Below, piece after piece: positions 21,301-31,200 of a DNA stretch of 64,000 nt. Origin of the DNA: Thunnus maccoyii. Its lineage: Eukaryota > Chordata > Actinopteri > Scombriformes > Scombridae. The DNA lies in NCBI RefSeq assembly GCF_910596095.1, contig NC_056535.1, forward strand, positions 28,891,505 through 28,955,504, read 5' to 3'. The notes under the pieces were generated by a model. The model worked only from the letters and a program-made list of their open reading frames with translations. It did not search any database and had not been told where the DNA came from. Position numbers and translations under genes: made by a program. Position 1 is the first letter of the stretch. Every line of letters begins with the position of its first letter.

Positions 21301-22845
21301 GATCTTATACTGATGATACAACACAAGCTCTGAGTCCTGTATCACAAAGTGAGTTTAGTGGGTTATCAAGCTACAGGATCTTTGGGTTTAACTCAGATGC
21401 TCTATTATCACAAACTGGCTTACTTTTAACTCTGGAAACTGTGACAAACAGTTTTTTATACTTTAAAGTCAAAATGGTTTATCAGTTAATTGAGAATATT
21501 GGTAGATTAATAGATAATGAAAATAATGATTAGTTGCAGCTAATCAAAATGATTTGTAATCAAATCACCATGGTGATTCATAACTTATGCTGCATGGCTA
21601 ACCTGCTCCGGAGGAGAGGATCAGATCAGAAATCAATAATTTTCGAGAACCAGAATTGTGCAGTGATTTGCCTGATTCAAGATATTGACACTTCTGTGAA
21701 ACTGATCTTTGATGTTTTTTCTCCTGTTTAATTAAAACAGGACTTGAAGGTTTAATGACATGGCTCTTATAACAGCTGAGGTGTTAGTTAGTCTGAAAGA
21801 ACATCACAGAACACATAAAGCTGTTGAGTTGACGCAGGATTTCCTGCAGCAGCTCTGTTCACTTACATTTCTTCAGGTCTGCGTCTGAAATGTTGATGTT
21901 AATGTAGCCGAATGTTTTGTAAGGAACCCCTGCAGGAGAACAGCAACAGTTAGAACACATGCAGGTCGCTGAGGAATCTCTGAACAATAAAATATGATTT
22001 ACACAACAATCATAAAATTAAGCATAAAAACCTTTATGTTTATTGAAGGATGATAATGAGGATTTTGTATGATTATCACACGAACTACAAAATGCATGTA
22101 ATTAAAATCCACACTGAACGTTTTTTGAAATCATACTCAGTTTTTAAATAGATCTCTGGAGTCTGGAGTGTGCTAGCTGAATAATTTCAATATGGTTGCT
22201 TATAATTAATCAAATAAATGGACACATTGAAAAAAAAAACTTTTATAAAGAAAATGGTTAAATTTGCATTTAAATCATGCATTAATAAATTTAAAGTGTA
22301 ACAAATTGCCAATAATTTGCTAGTCATGAAAGATTACAGTCTAACACTGTACATGTCTATAATTCCAGGTCCACTCTTGCCAGTCTGTGAAGCTAAATTT
22401 AAAACAAACAAGAAGAAAAATCACTTAAAAGTATACAGTGAATGTGATTTCTTGCATTAATAAATTTGCTGTTCAGCAGCTGATTCTTAAATATCAGATA
22501 GAGCGAGTCCTTAAATGCAACAAAAGGAGAATTTTAAGAAGAGTCTCACAAAGCATTGACAGAAAATCTAGCGGCAACTGTGGTGGATTATATCTCAATC
22601 AGGTTTTAGAAGGTTCTCAGAATACATAAAACATGAAATATAGCATAAAAAGAATCAGAATTAAATGGAATTTAAAAATTAAATACTGTTATTATTATCA
22701 TCATGACTGTCAGAGTGTCCTCACCTTCATCGTCCTTCCTGGTCCGGAGCTCCACATCCTCCACAACTCCAAACTTTCCAAATCGATCCTTCAGATCCTT
22801 CTGGGTGATCGAGTGGCTCAACCCGCCGACGTACAGTCGCCGCAT
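10128..22845 (-). CDS. nol8: Nol8, nucleolar protein 8 (RRM protein, ribosome biogenesis)
   Basis: Seventeen coding exons: 22845-22725, 21929-21867, 21282-21204, 20506-20350, 19903-19605, 18956-18691, 18184-16692, 15647-15447, 15182-15057, 14885-14792, 14314-14176, 14073-13990, 12619-12306, 12221-12062, 11349-11288, 10613-10531 and 10187-10128. Phases agree throughout, giving 1266 aa (human about 1167). Residues 1 to about 80 form an RRM with LYVGGL (RNP2) and KTFGYINI (RNP1-like). A conserved block follows ([30 protein letters not shown]), then a long Ser/acidic/Lys region. The C-terminal blocks [55 protein letters not shown] and GFKFSFF are diagnostic of NOL8. The protein ends in a basic [15 protein letters not shown] tail. 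NOL8 is a nucleolar factor needed for rRNA processing and cell growth. The start is the first ATG of exon 2, right at the RRM. Confidence 0.95.
10780..11115 (+). repeat. Dispersed repeat family B, copy 1
   Basis: This segment, from CAGAGCCAAACCAAAAATGAA to CTAGCTTGTTGTGCTACATATC, recurs at about 36455-36825 and partly at 12725-12900 with the same landmarks: TCCTACTAACAAGTA, TTATTCCTCTGTG, GGTGACATGTTCTTT and GCTTGTTGTGCTACATATCAC. It is noncoding; its class is unknown to me. It lies in a nol8 intron. Confidence 0.6.
11440..11690 (+). repeat. Dispersed repeat family C, copy 1
   Basis: Starts AAGGCCTCAGTATACTTCAAAC and ends TTCAGAGCAGGTAGAAAC. The same start and end sequences bracket 42745-42920. 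The interiors are more diverged. It is probably a non-autonomous DNA transposon. Confidence 0.45.
11695..11990 (+). repeat. Dispersed MITE, GCTGCAACTAA family, copy 3
   Basis: Begins with TGATTAGTCGATCGACGGG and ends with GTTGTTAGTTGCAGCTCC. The interior carries TCACTGGTCCTAGCTTCTAAAATGTCAGG and GATTTGCTGCTTTTC, as in the other copies. It sits in the nol8 intron just downstream of the exon ending at 12062. Confidence 0.6.
12725..12900 (+). repeat. Dispersed repeat family B, partial copy 2
   Basis: Shares TCCTACTAACAAGTATTGT, CTTATTCCTCTGTGACGTAGACCTC and GCGACATGTTCC with the copies at 10780 and 36455. The right half is missing or replaced. Confidence 0.5.
13076..13715. mobile_element. TTAA-bounded inverted-repeat element
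   Basis: The left end TTAAGAGGTCATATTATGCC and the right end (reverse complement) TTAAAGGGGATATATTG are imperfect inverted repeats bounded by TTAA at 13076-13079 and 13712-13715. The same termini bound the element at 29221-30535. TTAA flanks are the target of piggyBac-type transposases, so a non-autonomous relative is likely but unproven. It is noncoding and lies inside a nol8 intron. Confidence 0.55.
14704..14784. repeat. (CA)n microsatellite beside a nol8 donor site
   Basis: About 80 bp of nearly pure CA; in the nol8 transcript it reads as UG repeats. It starts about 7 nt after the GT of the exon 14885-14792 donor. Confidence 0.95.
15187..15220. repeat. (CA)n microsatellite forming a nol8 acceptor tract
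   Basis: In transcript sense this is a UG run ending TTCAG|GTGCG, directly at the acceptor of the nol8 exon 15182-15057. It replaces a normal pyrimidine tract. Confidence 0.9.
15745..16100 (+). pseudogene. Tc1/mariner transposase remnant
   Basis: Plus-strand translation gives [10 protein letters not shown], then a [15 protein letters not shown] helix, [14 protein letters not shown] and further Lys/Glu-rich residues. This is the usual Tc1 catalytic-domain order (QQDNDPKHT ... WPSQSPDLNPIE). Stops and frame changes interrupt it. It lies in the intron between nol8 exons 16692 and 15647, antisense to the gene. It is a dead fragment. Confidence 0.75.
16692..18184 (-). CDS. nol8: nol8 large central exon (acidic/Ser/Lys-rich)
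   Basis: The biggest nol8 exon (1493 nt, residues about 329-826). The acceptor is TTTCCAG|GTAGGCC and the donor is AACCTG|GTGGGT. It codes for alternating Asp/Glu/Ser tracts and basic [12 protein letters not shown] patches, then a helical block rich in Arg/Gln/Glu ending [12 protein letters not shown]. That block matches the KKLVHNALANL of mammals. Pure GAG/GAA and GAT/TCA codon runs at about 17041-17100, 17206-17250 and 17776-17836 make the tract prone to length change. The antisense poly-Ser frames over it are artefacts. Confidence 0.92.
18308..18389. repeat. (AAT)n microsatellite
   Basis: About 80 bp of AAT units with one AAC interruption, in the nol8 intron upstream of the large exon. 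Confidence 0.95.
19045..19590. repeat. Degenerate minisatellite in a nol8 intron
   Basis: The interval between two nol8 exons is filled with loosely repeating units of roughly 25-35 bp. The theme is GGAACCTTTGAGAATCTCAGAAACCAG (for example at 19392-19450 and 19500-19570), with recurring AGGAAC, TTTGGGAAT, GAGAATC and CAGAAAC words. It is strongly diverged. The opposing open frames over it are by-products of the repeat composition. Confidence 0.55.
20850..21115 (+). repeat. Dispersed MITE, GCTGCAACTAA family, copy 4 (left part)
   Basis: Carries the family interior (AAAACATCAACCATTCGCTGGTTGCAG, ATGAGGATTTACTGCTTTTC, GACATTACCTTGGACTC) and a right arm TATCAAGAAAATAACTGGCAGATTAAT. A second right arm ending ATGATTAGTTGCAGCT lies at 21475-21545, so two relics are close together. 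Confidence 0.55.
21475..21545 (+). repeat. Dispersed MITE right arm
   Basis: GAGAATATTGGTAGATTAATAG followed by AATGAAAATAATGATTAGTTGCAGC, the right terminal repeat of the family, solo. Confidence 0.5.
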
Positions 22846-22865
22846 TGCTCCGTATCCACGACAAC

Positions 22866-24084
22866 ACTGTCAATGCAGGGACAAGACACACCATGGTCAG
22901 CTATCTAAATGCTGATCAATCCACTTATCAATCCATCAATAGACCATAGATGGGAACTGACATCATTGACTGTTTCAGTGTCAGTACTTTATACAATTAC
23001 ACACATTATATACATAAGTATAGACCTGCAACGATTAGCTGATTAATCAATTAGTTGTCAACTATTAGATTAATTGACAACTATTTTAATAATCGATTAA
23101 TTGTTTTTCAAAAAAAAAAGTTTAAATCTCAGATTACAGCTTTCAAATATGAATATTTTCTGGTTTCTTTATTTCTGTCATTTTGTAGACAAAACAACTA
23201 ATTGATTAATGAAAATAATCATTAGTTGCAGTCCTACATAAATATTTATCATTAGATTATATCATTAGATTATAATTATTATTATGCAAACAAACTTCCT
23301 GTACAGATACAAAACCCGTTTCTCCCTTCCGTTTGTACTGGAATGACAGTGATATTATTTATATGCTCCAACTTGTGCATTTCAGTCACTCAGTAGATAA
23401 AATTCTGAGATTCATAACTGGTGACAGCTTTAAGAATCATCACTACAACTTGTACAGAAGTGTAGGGTGCTCTCTCTGTCAGCTACAAGGCACCTGGACT
23501 TTTTACTTTACATTTGTAAAGTCCTTTTAAGTGTAAATTCAACATTATGGTCATTTTGGAGGCTCGTGGTGCAGTTGTCTTGTAGTGTGCTATATTGAGA
23601 GCTGTTTCCAATATTTAGTCTAGTCGTGGATATATATATGGTGAACAAATACTCCTATAAAACATTTCAAACCAAAACTGAACATTATATCTTTCAGGAA
23701 GGTAGGACTAGGAGCAGAGCTGTTACACATGTAGGTGGACCTAATGAACTACAATAGTTTCACCAGGAAAAGTAAATATGAAGGGTCACATGATCTCAGC
23801 CAAAGTCCCTAGATGGACAGACTGCACTTAGAGAAAAAATAAAGAGAAAAAGTCAGGAAAACATAACAGGACATGATGTTTTGTCGATTAGAGCACTTAA
23901 ACGTCTCCATCCAGCTCAGCCTGAAGCACTTCACTGAATCTTTGGAGGAACTAAAACAGCGACACAAACAATCTAAATTAACTACTGCCTCTACGTAAAT
24001 TCACGTATAACTGAGCTGATAGAGTTATCGCGATCGAGTTATCAGTTTACTTTAATATCGACAGAAAAACCAACAAATGTTTAC
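22866..24084 (-). other. nol8 intron 1 (5' UTR intron)
   Basis: In minus sense it runs from donor CATGTGAG|GTAAAC (exon end 24085) to acceptor CATTGACAG (exon start 22866), 20 nt upstream of the nol8 ATG. It contains the MITE copy at 23026-23238. No coding exon is seen. Confidence 0.6.
23026..23238 (+). repeat. Dispersed MITE, GCTGCAACTAA family, copy 5 (both ends)
   Basis: A compact copy with both terminal repeats: left CCTGCAACGATTAGCTGATTAATC, right ATGAAAATAATCATTAGTTGCAGTCC. The interior is shortened. It is the clearest evidence that the two ends are inverted repeats of each other. Confidence 0.65.
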
Positions 24085-24085
24085 C

Positions 24086-24647
24086 TCACATGTATCCAGC
24101 TGGTGTTACCGTTAATTCTGTCCGGAGGCTGCACTCCTGCACAGTTTTCCTTCCGCACTCGTTTCCGCAAAAACCGAAGCGTTCCGCTGTGGTTTATTTA
24201 ACAGGAGATTCAGCTTTATCAAAATGCAAATAAAGTCAGAAGCAAATGACGGTACGTCAAGCTATCCAACATTTCACTTGTGACGGTTAATCAATGAAGG
24301 AGTTATATTTTTTCCATTCAATTAGCTCAAAATCGTAGTGATCATACGCAATCGCCGACGCTATAGATACAGCCATCTATAGAGGGGACTCCCACAATTT
24401 CCAACTCTGACAGCTCTTTTGTTTAATGTCTGTTGGCGTTGATAAAGCGCTAACATGTATTTTTAAAGTATATATATCTATAAATATTTACTGTATTTAT
24501 ATCTACTGAGGGACACTATACTTTACTTTTCTTCACTATGAGACAGTTTCCCCCCTCCGACCCAGGGAAAGTGGTAGAGTCCAGAGGGCGCGAGGCTCCA
24601 AACTGTTTTGGTTGTCAGGGTGAAGAAACGTCAGCTAGTTAAATCAG
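24086..24647. promoter_or_regulatory. Bidirectional promoter region of nol8 (-) and cenpp (+)
   Basis: The noncoding first exon of nol8 ends at 24085 (minus) and that of cenpp ends at 24647 (plus, donor AAATCAG|GTGAGG), so both start sites must lie within about 560 bp. In nol8 sense there is GTGCGGAAGG, an ETS-like site, near 24150. No TATA box is evident on either strand in the right place, which suits a housekeeping head-to-head promoter. The same head-to-head NOL8/CENPP arrangement is known in human. The exact transcription starts are not determined. Confidence 0.6.
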
Positions 24648-25291
24648 GTGAGGAAAAGCGTTTCATTTACAATAAAACAGAATAACACTCGTTGATATAT
24701 ATGTGTGTGTGGATTTAGTACTTTAAAAACGGGAATGAATACGGTTAGTTAACTTCAGACATGACAGTGTCTAACTTGTGTCATTTGCTAAAAAGCATCG
24801 TCGTCATCTAAGTTAACGTGAGCTAACTGGATAGAATTTCCTACTTCTGTGAGTAAAAGAAACGTAATGCAAGTAAACCCTTTTGATAGTATTTATATTA
24901 ACCCTACTTAATCAGGAAAACGGCCTCTATAAGATTGAAGACTAATATCAAAACCTTTTCAATGCTGAATGGTCTCATACTCACTTTATCGTTTTCATTC
25001 CGTTAGTATCCTTATGTATCTTTGGTGGCTTTTCAGTATCTTCTTTTCTGACAACACAGCTTATTATTACTTTTCAGTACTAAACAATCAAGTCTCACGT
25101 AGCGTCCTCTCATCTCCTGCATGAGTTACATTATTTATACTCTTTTGTGACAGTTGTCTTATTGTCCTGTTTATGTTGTTTGCACTGTATTTATCGATGT
25201 AACAGTGTTTTTTGTGCTGCTTTGTTCACCAGATCTCTATAGAAAGTTATAAATGCTTATTTTGTTGAGTCAGTTGGTGTTTGTCCATCAG
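24648..25291 (+). other. cenpp intron 1
   Basis: Runs between the noncoding exon 1 donor (24648 GT) and the acceptor CATCAG at 25286-25291, one base before the ATG at 25293. AT-rich; nothing else recognised. Confidence 0.7.
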
Positions 25292-25292
25292 G

Positions 25293-28200
25293 ATGGAGGA
25301 GAACATGAGCGTGGAGAACACTGAAGAAGTGAAGGTGCTGGAGGCTCAGATCAAGCGTCTCCAGGCTGAAGTTGCAGTATTGCAGCACCAACAGCAGGAA
25401 AACCACAAAGACATGACGATACAGTTCAGGGACAAATGCAAGGATGCGCTGTGAGTTTCATTTTTATTGTTAATTTTTAAATCTCCCTCAGACCCCAGTT
25501 TTCAACCTGTAGTATTTTCCCACAATCCTAAAATGTGTTTTTACACTTAGAACACCCAGGTGGTGTAGTGGTGCGTGGGAAAGCAAAAAGTTGTAAACAG
25601 AAGTGCAGAACTGTTGTGACAGTAAATTAATAGTCTCTTGTCCATCTCCATAGGTCGTATATATGCGGAAAGAGACAAAAAGGATTGAAGGAGGAGGTGC
25701 TGTCCAAGCTGAAAGAGGAGGTGGAGGAGCTGGAGGAGGATCTGCAGCGACAGACGCAGATGAATGGCATCAGTCTGAACAGTTGCACCACAAAGACTCT
25801 GCAAAGCAGTACGAGCACAGCTTTCACTGTTTTCGGACATTTTATAGATTAAATGATTAATCATTGAATCAGGAAAATAACCAGCAGATTAATCAATCCA
25901 AATAATCTTTAGTTGCAGCCCTAACTCTTTATATATATTGTATATTGTTCACATTATTTACCTGTATTTGCAGTTGCAGTTTATTACCTTGTTCCCATTC
26001 TTAAAAAAAATATTTTGTAATTTGAAAGGTACCCTCTGGAGTTTATGACCATGAGTAGCACTATGGAGCAGTGTTTTGATGAGTGTAAATCTGCTTCACA
26101 AATATTTTATGAGGAGGGAAATGCATTTATAATGTTTGTGAGATCTCAAGGATAAACACTGTGCGTTTTGGTGAGAAACTTTGAATGCAAACACAACTTT
26201 GTTTACAAGAAAACTCCAAAGGGCTCCTTTTAATTGTCCTCACACTGATGTAATAATGTTCTAACACTGGTGTGATGTGTGTGTCTACTAGGTGGCAGTA
26301 AGCTGGTCCAGCAGCTCTGTGTGTCAGGTCACTGCTCTGAGCTGGTCTTCCAGGTGGAGTTTCAGCTCTCTGAGGTCAAGGTGAGTCTTTAGGGGATCTG
26401 TTGAAGAGACAGACGGCCTCTGGTTCAAACCACACTTTGGCCACCATTCCTGTTGGTTGATCAAGATGCTCCCTCTGTCACCTCTTACTTTTGCACTGTC
26501 CTGACAAGTGGAGTTGGATGATTGGAGCTTTTACCCTTTCTGAATGTATTGAAGTTTTTGGTGTTTAACATACTGATATACAGTTCATGCAGCTCCTTTT
26601 TTGATTTCTTTGTGTCCTTTTCAACAACTTTTATCTCCATGTCCATCTCCTTGTACCCATCCAATATGAATTAAGCAACGAATCGGATGTTTTTCCGCTC
26701 TTTGTGTGTTATGTCCACTGTTCCAGTAACTGGGCAAGTATAATCATAATTAGAGCCCAATATTATTGGCCAACATTGCCTTATCACTGATATATAAGTA
26801 TCAGCACATATGTCAGTCAATAACTTTTAAACATCAACATCAGTATCAGCCTAAAACGTCCTGCATCAGTCAGGTTCTACTCATGATATCCATTACCTAG
26901 ATGTACCTGGAATAGATGGTCAGATCCAATTTGGTCTGCATGCCAGAGACCTGGTTGGATCAAAGCTCATCAAACAAGACTCCAGCCAAACCCTCAATCT
27001 GATATTTTTCACAGTATTAATGGAAAAAGTCAATTAAACTCAACAGCTGTATAGAAGAGCTCTGTACAGGACTATTGTTGGATTTGGATTGAAAGGACAT
27101 TTAAGCATTCAAACACTTGTGTCCTTTGCTTACACACAATTTATTGTCCAAGCTTTTGGTGAAACAGAGATTGATGGTCTGGATTGTTTTCATTTACTGT
27201 ACTCTAAATTAGATTTGGGATTTAGACTCAACAAATTCACAGAGAGATGGGGAGAGAGATTGCTGAAAATGGTTTTGCTAATCTGGTAACAAGTAACACA
27301 CCTTTATGGACTGAGGACGTCATAGAACAGGTGCTAGTGCTTAGTCCAGCCATCAGAGGGCGACAGAGGACCACGTTCAGTGGTTCATTGATGAGGCATC
27401 AAGTGTACAGTTTAGAGTTTAGCTGCTCTTCAGACCTCAGCAGCAGCTGTTAGACACACAGAACACTTCAGAGCAAAGAAAAATCACAGTCAGGTCATAA
27501 ATGTCATGCAGACAGACATATTGGACCAAACTACCTCAGAGGAAACAGTGTCAGTTGAAGTTATGTCCGTGCTGGTGGCAACAGTAGCCTCTCAGGTTAG
27601 GATTTCATTAAGTATTTTATGGTCACTCCCACTTATGCTAGATCTTTAAAAATTAGACAATTTAAATATCACCTTTCATTGTTCATTCACAAGAAATATA
27701 TTAAAACTCTCCTCCAAGTAGAGGTCTGTGTTATTTAACAGTATTTAATTCCACTGCTGACATGATGCCTGAGTTTCAGTAGCAATAGTCAATTGTCTGA
27801 TCAAAGAATACGTCTGTCAAGGTTATGAATATGACCAGACAACTTTCAGTACTTGTTTTTGTTACATAGTGCTGTGGACACATTTCCGTCTATACCAAAA
27901 AAGTATTGAGGTTTAATACTCATCTTGAGGTGCTACATCAAGGCCTGTTAGAAGCACAGTTTGGACTGTCACAGTTAAACAAAAATGATGATTGACCCTC
28001 GACATCAGCCAATGTTGTACATGTAAAGTCACCGGTAAATGTAATTTTATTGTAGTGAGATTCTGTATTATTGTGATCTATAAACCTGCTCCATGTAGGT
28101 CCAACAGTCTTCTGGTTTTCATTCTCACTGGACCAACCAACAGAACAGCTGGTTTCAGTGAATCACTCCTCCTTTCTGGCTCATGAAATGTCATTGAAAT

Positions 28201-31200
28201 TGCATATTTCCTCTTAAGTTGATACTTGTTTTGATAAAGACATTAATTATTTGGTTGTGTACTTTGGACACAGAATCATCTTGTAAACACACACTCTCGT
28301 CCCCCCCTTTAATGTAGTTTTGATTAATATTTTATTTTGAAACATAATGTGGGCCAGTACAGCTTCCAGTAACATTAAAATGTTTTGTTAGTGTTGTAAC
28401 CCAATGAAATCAATCATATGTGAGTTATGGCTCCCTAGATATGAAACACCAGCAGCAGGTCTGGATTTCTTGTCTCTTCCTGCTCACTCTACTGTCTTTT
28501 CTTTTCATTCTCTTTTGCCCCGATCACATTCAAAATGTAGATAAACGTTTGGAGGCAACAACTGAAGATGACTTTTAAAACTTGCTTTAGCGCTGACTCA
28601 AACTCACTGGGGGCTTGCATGGCTTGAAATATTGGCCAGTGAACAATACAGAGTTGTGATGAATGATAAAGAATCAAGCTTGTTTACTATCAAATTAGTC
28701 ATGTTTATGAAATCAAGTTAGACTCCAAGAGGTCATTCAAAGATCAATTATACTTTGCTAAGCCACAATTTCGATCATTTGGGCTCCACTACCAATGGAA
28801 CAACATTAAAATCAGAAGCCCCACACATGACATAAGTGAGCTGTAAGTCTCCAGCAGCATGAAATTCTCTCAATCTAATGCAGACCTAAAGCAGATTGAC
28901 ACAGAGTCTGAAATGAAATTTATGATGTATAGTGATGGTGTGTTTTGTCCTGCAGGAAGGTCAGAGATCTGAGAGGACAATCAGCAGTCTCAACGTGGTG
29001 ATGGATGCCAGCGACCTGCAGAACTTCAGCAGCTTCCTTTCTGAGTAAGAACTCACACTGCTGGTTTATGTTAAATTCCTCCCTATGGAGTTCTGCCACA
29101 TCATCATCAATTATCCTTCTGTCTTTGAGGTGTCACATGTATCTGAAATGAACAACAATAGCAAATGTTTGAATGATCAACCTACAGGTGATAGGTGATT
29201 TCTTAGGCTTAAAATTGACCTTAAAGGGGATCTATTATGCTTCTCCTTATTTTCAGTCATACATATAATGTTACGATGTTGGATGTTCATATTAAACAAG
29301 GCCAAAGTATCAAATAATGTAAGGTAAACATATTTAGAAGTAATACCTGTGAGCGAAAAGCACCGGCTCCAGACCGCTCTGAATGCTCGATTTCCAAAGG
29401 TCTTTTCTACTTTCAGCCCGAGCTGACGTTGGCTTGGGACGAATTTTCTTATGAGAGTAGGAAAAAAGTGTTGCACACTCTGGCTGCATATGCTTTTCTC
29501 TTTTTATGTAGATGATATTTCGGCCCTTAGGCCTTCTTCCAGATCAACAATAAGAATTATTGTTATTATTATTGATCTCTTAAAGATCAACAATAAGGAT
29601 TATTGTTGAAAAAGGCCTAAGGGTCGAAACGTCATCTAAATAAAAAGAGAAAAGCATACAGAGCCAGAGTGTGCAACACTTTTTTCCTACTTTCAAGTCA
29701 ACTTCCAGTTATTATTATTGATCTCTTCAAGATCAACAATAAGGATTATTGTTGAAGAAGGCCCGAGGGTCGAAACACCATCTAAATAAAAAGAGAAAAG
29801 CATATGGAGCCAGAGTGTGCAATAATTTTTTCCTACTCTCAAGTCTACTTCCAGTGGTAAGCACCTCACTACAACCCTTGGTGTGCGTGACTTTTCCATT
29901 ATGGATTTCTTTATATGGTCATCTGCTTCACGCACAGCATGCAAGTTCACTGCTCCGCTCCGCTAACATTATGGTGTTTTCCATTGTTTTGGGGGTAGTC
30001 ACTCTGAGCCATGACTTGGGCTGAGCTGACACACTGTGAATGTTTTTCCATTACACAGCAGGACAAAGTAAAATAAGTAGTTTACGTGTTGGAGGTGTGC
30101 TGGTCATCTGCAGCTCTTCATCAAACATTATCATCACTGTTTCTGCTTGTACTGTTGCTCCCTGCATTATTTCTAACTGATCCGCTGAACAAAGAGCTCC
30201 AAATATGTCCATATGTTGTTGTGTTGACCAGTTTTTAGCGCCGCTAACGAAGCTCCACTAATTCGGTGAGGAACATGTTTGATTTCCTTTAAATACTTCA
30301 CAATAGAAGCCTCCCATTATTTAACCATTTAAAAGTTTTAGTTTGAAGCAGTAAATCAGGAAATGTTGGGTTTGCATCAGCGTTAACTTAACACAACTCT
30401 GATACGGTTGCCAGAGGGACTGCATAAAGGGCCAGTGTAAGATAAATAAGTTTTTGAACTGTGAATCATGCAAAGCTACTGGAGTCGCAGAATAAAAATA
30501 TAGGGCTGGAAATGAGCATAGTAGATCCCCTTTAATGATGATTGATTACTTGTTATAGTCAACATTAATAAATCAAAAGAAAGGAATAGTCTAGTTCAGT
30601 AGAGCTCATTTTTTAATAAGTCAATCAATCAAAAATCTGAGCCAGTTTAATAACCTGCACCCTCAGCCTCCAGTACACACATAAGGGAACACTGATATTT
30701 GTCCTCAGTTCAATGAAATTGTCCAACACACAGCACTGACAATTATGTGATTTCATTGGCCCATTGAAAGTGATAAGTAAATAATAAACAGAGTGATTAC
30801 AGACTGTGAAAGGTGATTCTGTAGTTTGTTGTCTGGTAGTGTAATATTGTACTGAAGTGATTGATGACACAACACTGCAGTCATGACCACCTCTGCTTCA
30901 AACACAAGACACCTCAAGACAACACTGTTCCTATTGGCTGAACAGAGGAATTTGCAAGTCAAAGTTGATCACAGATGAACCTCCAAGCTGGAGATCACAC
31001 CAAAACAGAAAATGCAATATTGAAATTGTTAGTTATATGGGCTTCTGTTTGTTGTGAATGACAAGTAAATAAGAGAGAGTGAGACCTTGATGTAGAGATA
31101 GTGTATCTGATAAAACATGGGACACACATAATATTGCCAGTGTTTCCCCTATAATAGTATAGGCCCGGCGGGCCGCCAGGCCAACAAGAACCCCCGCCAG

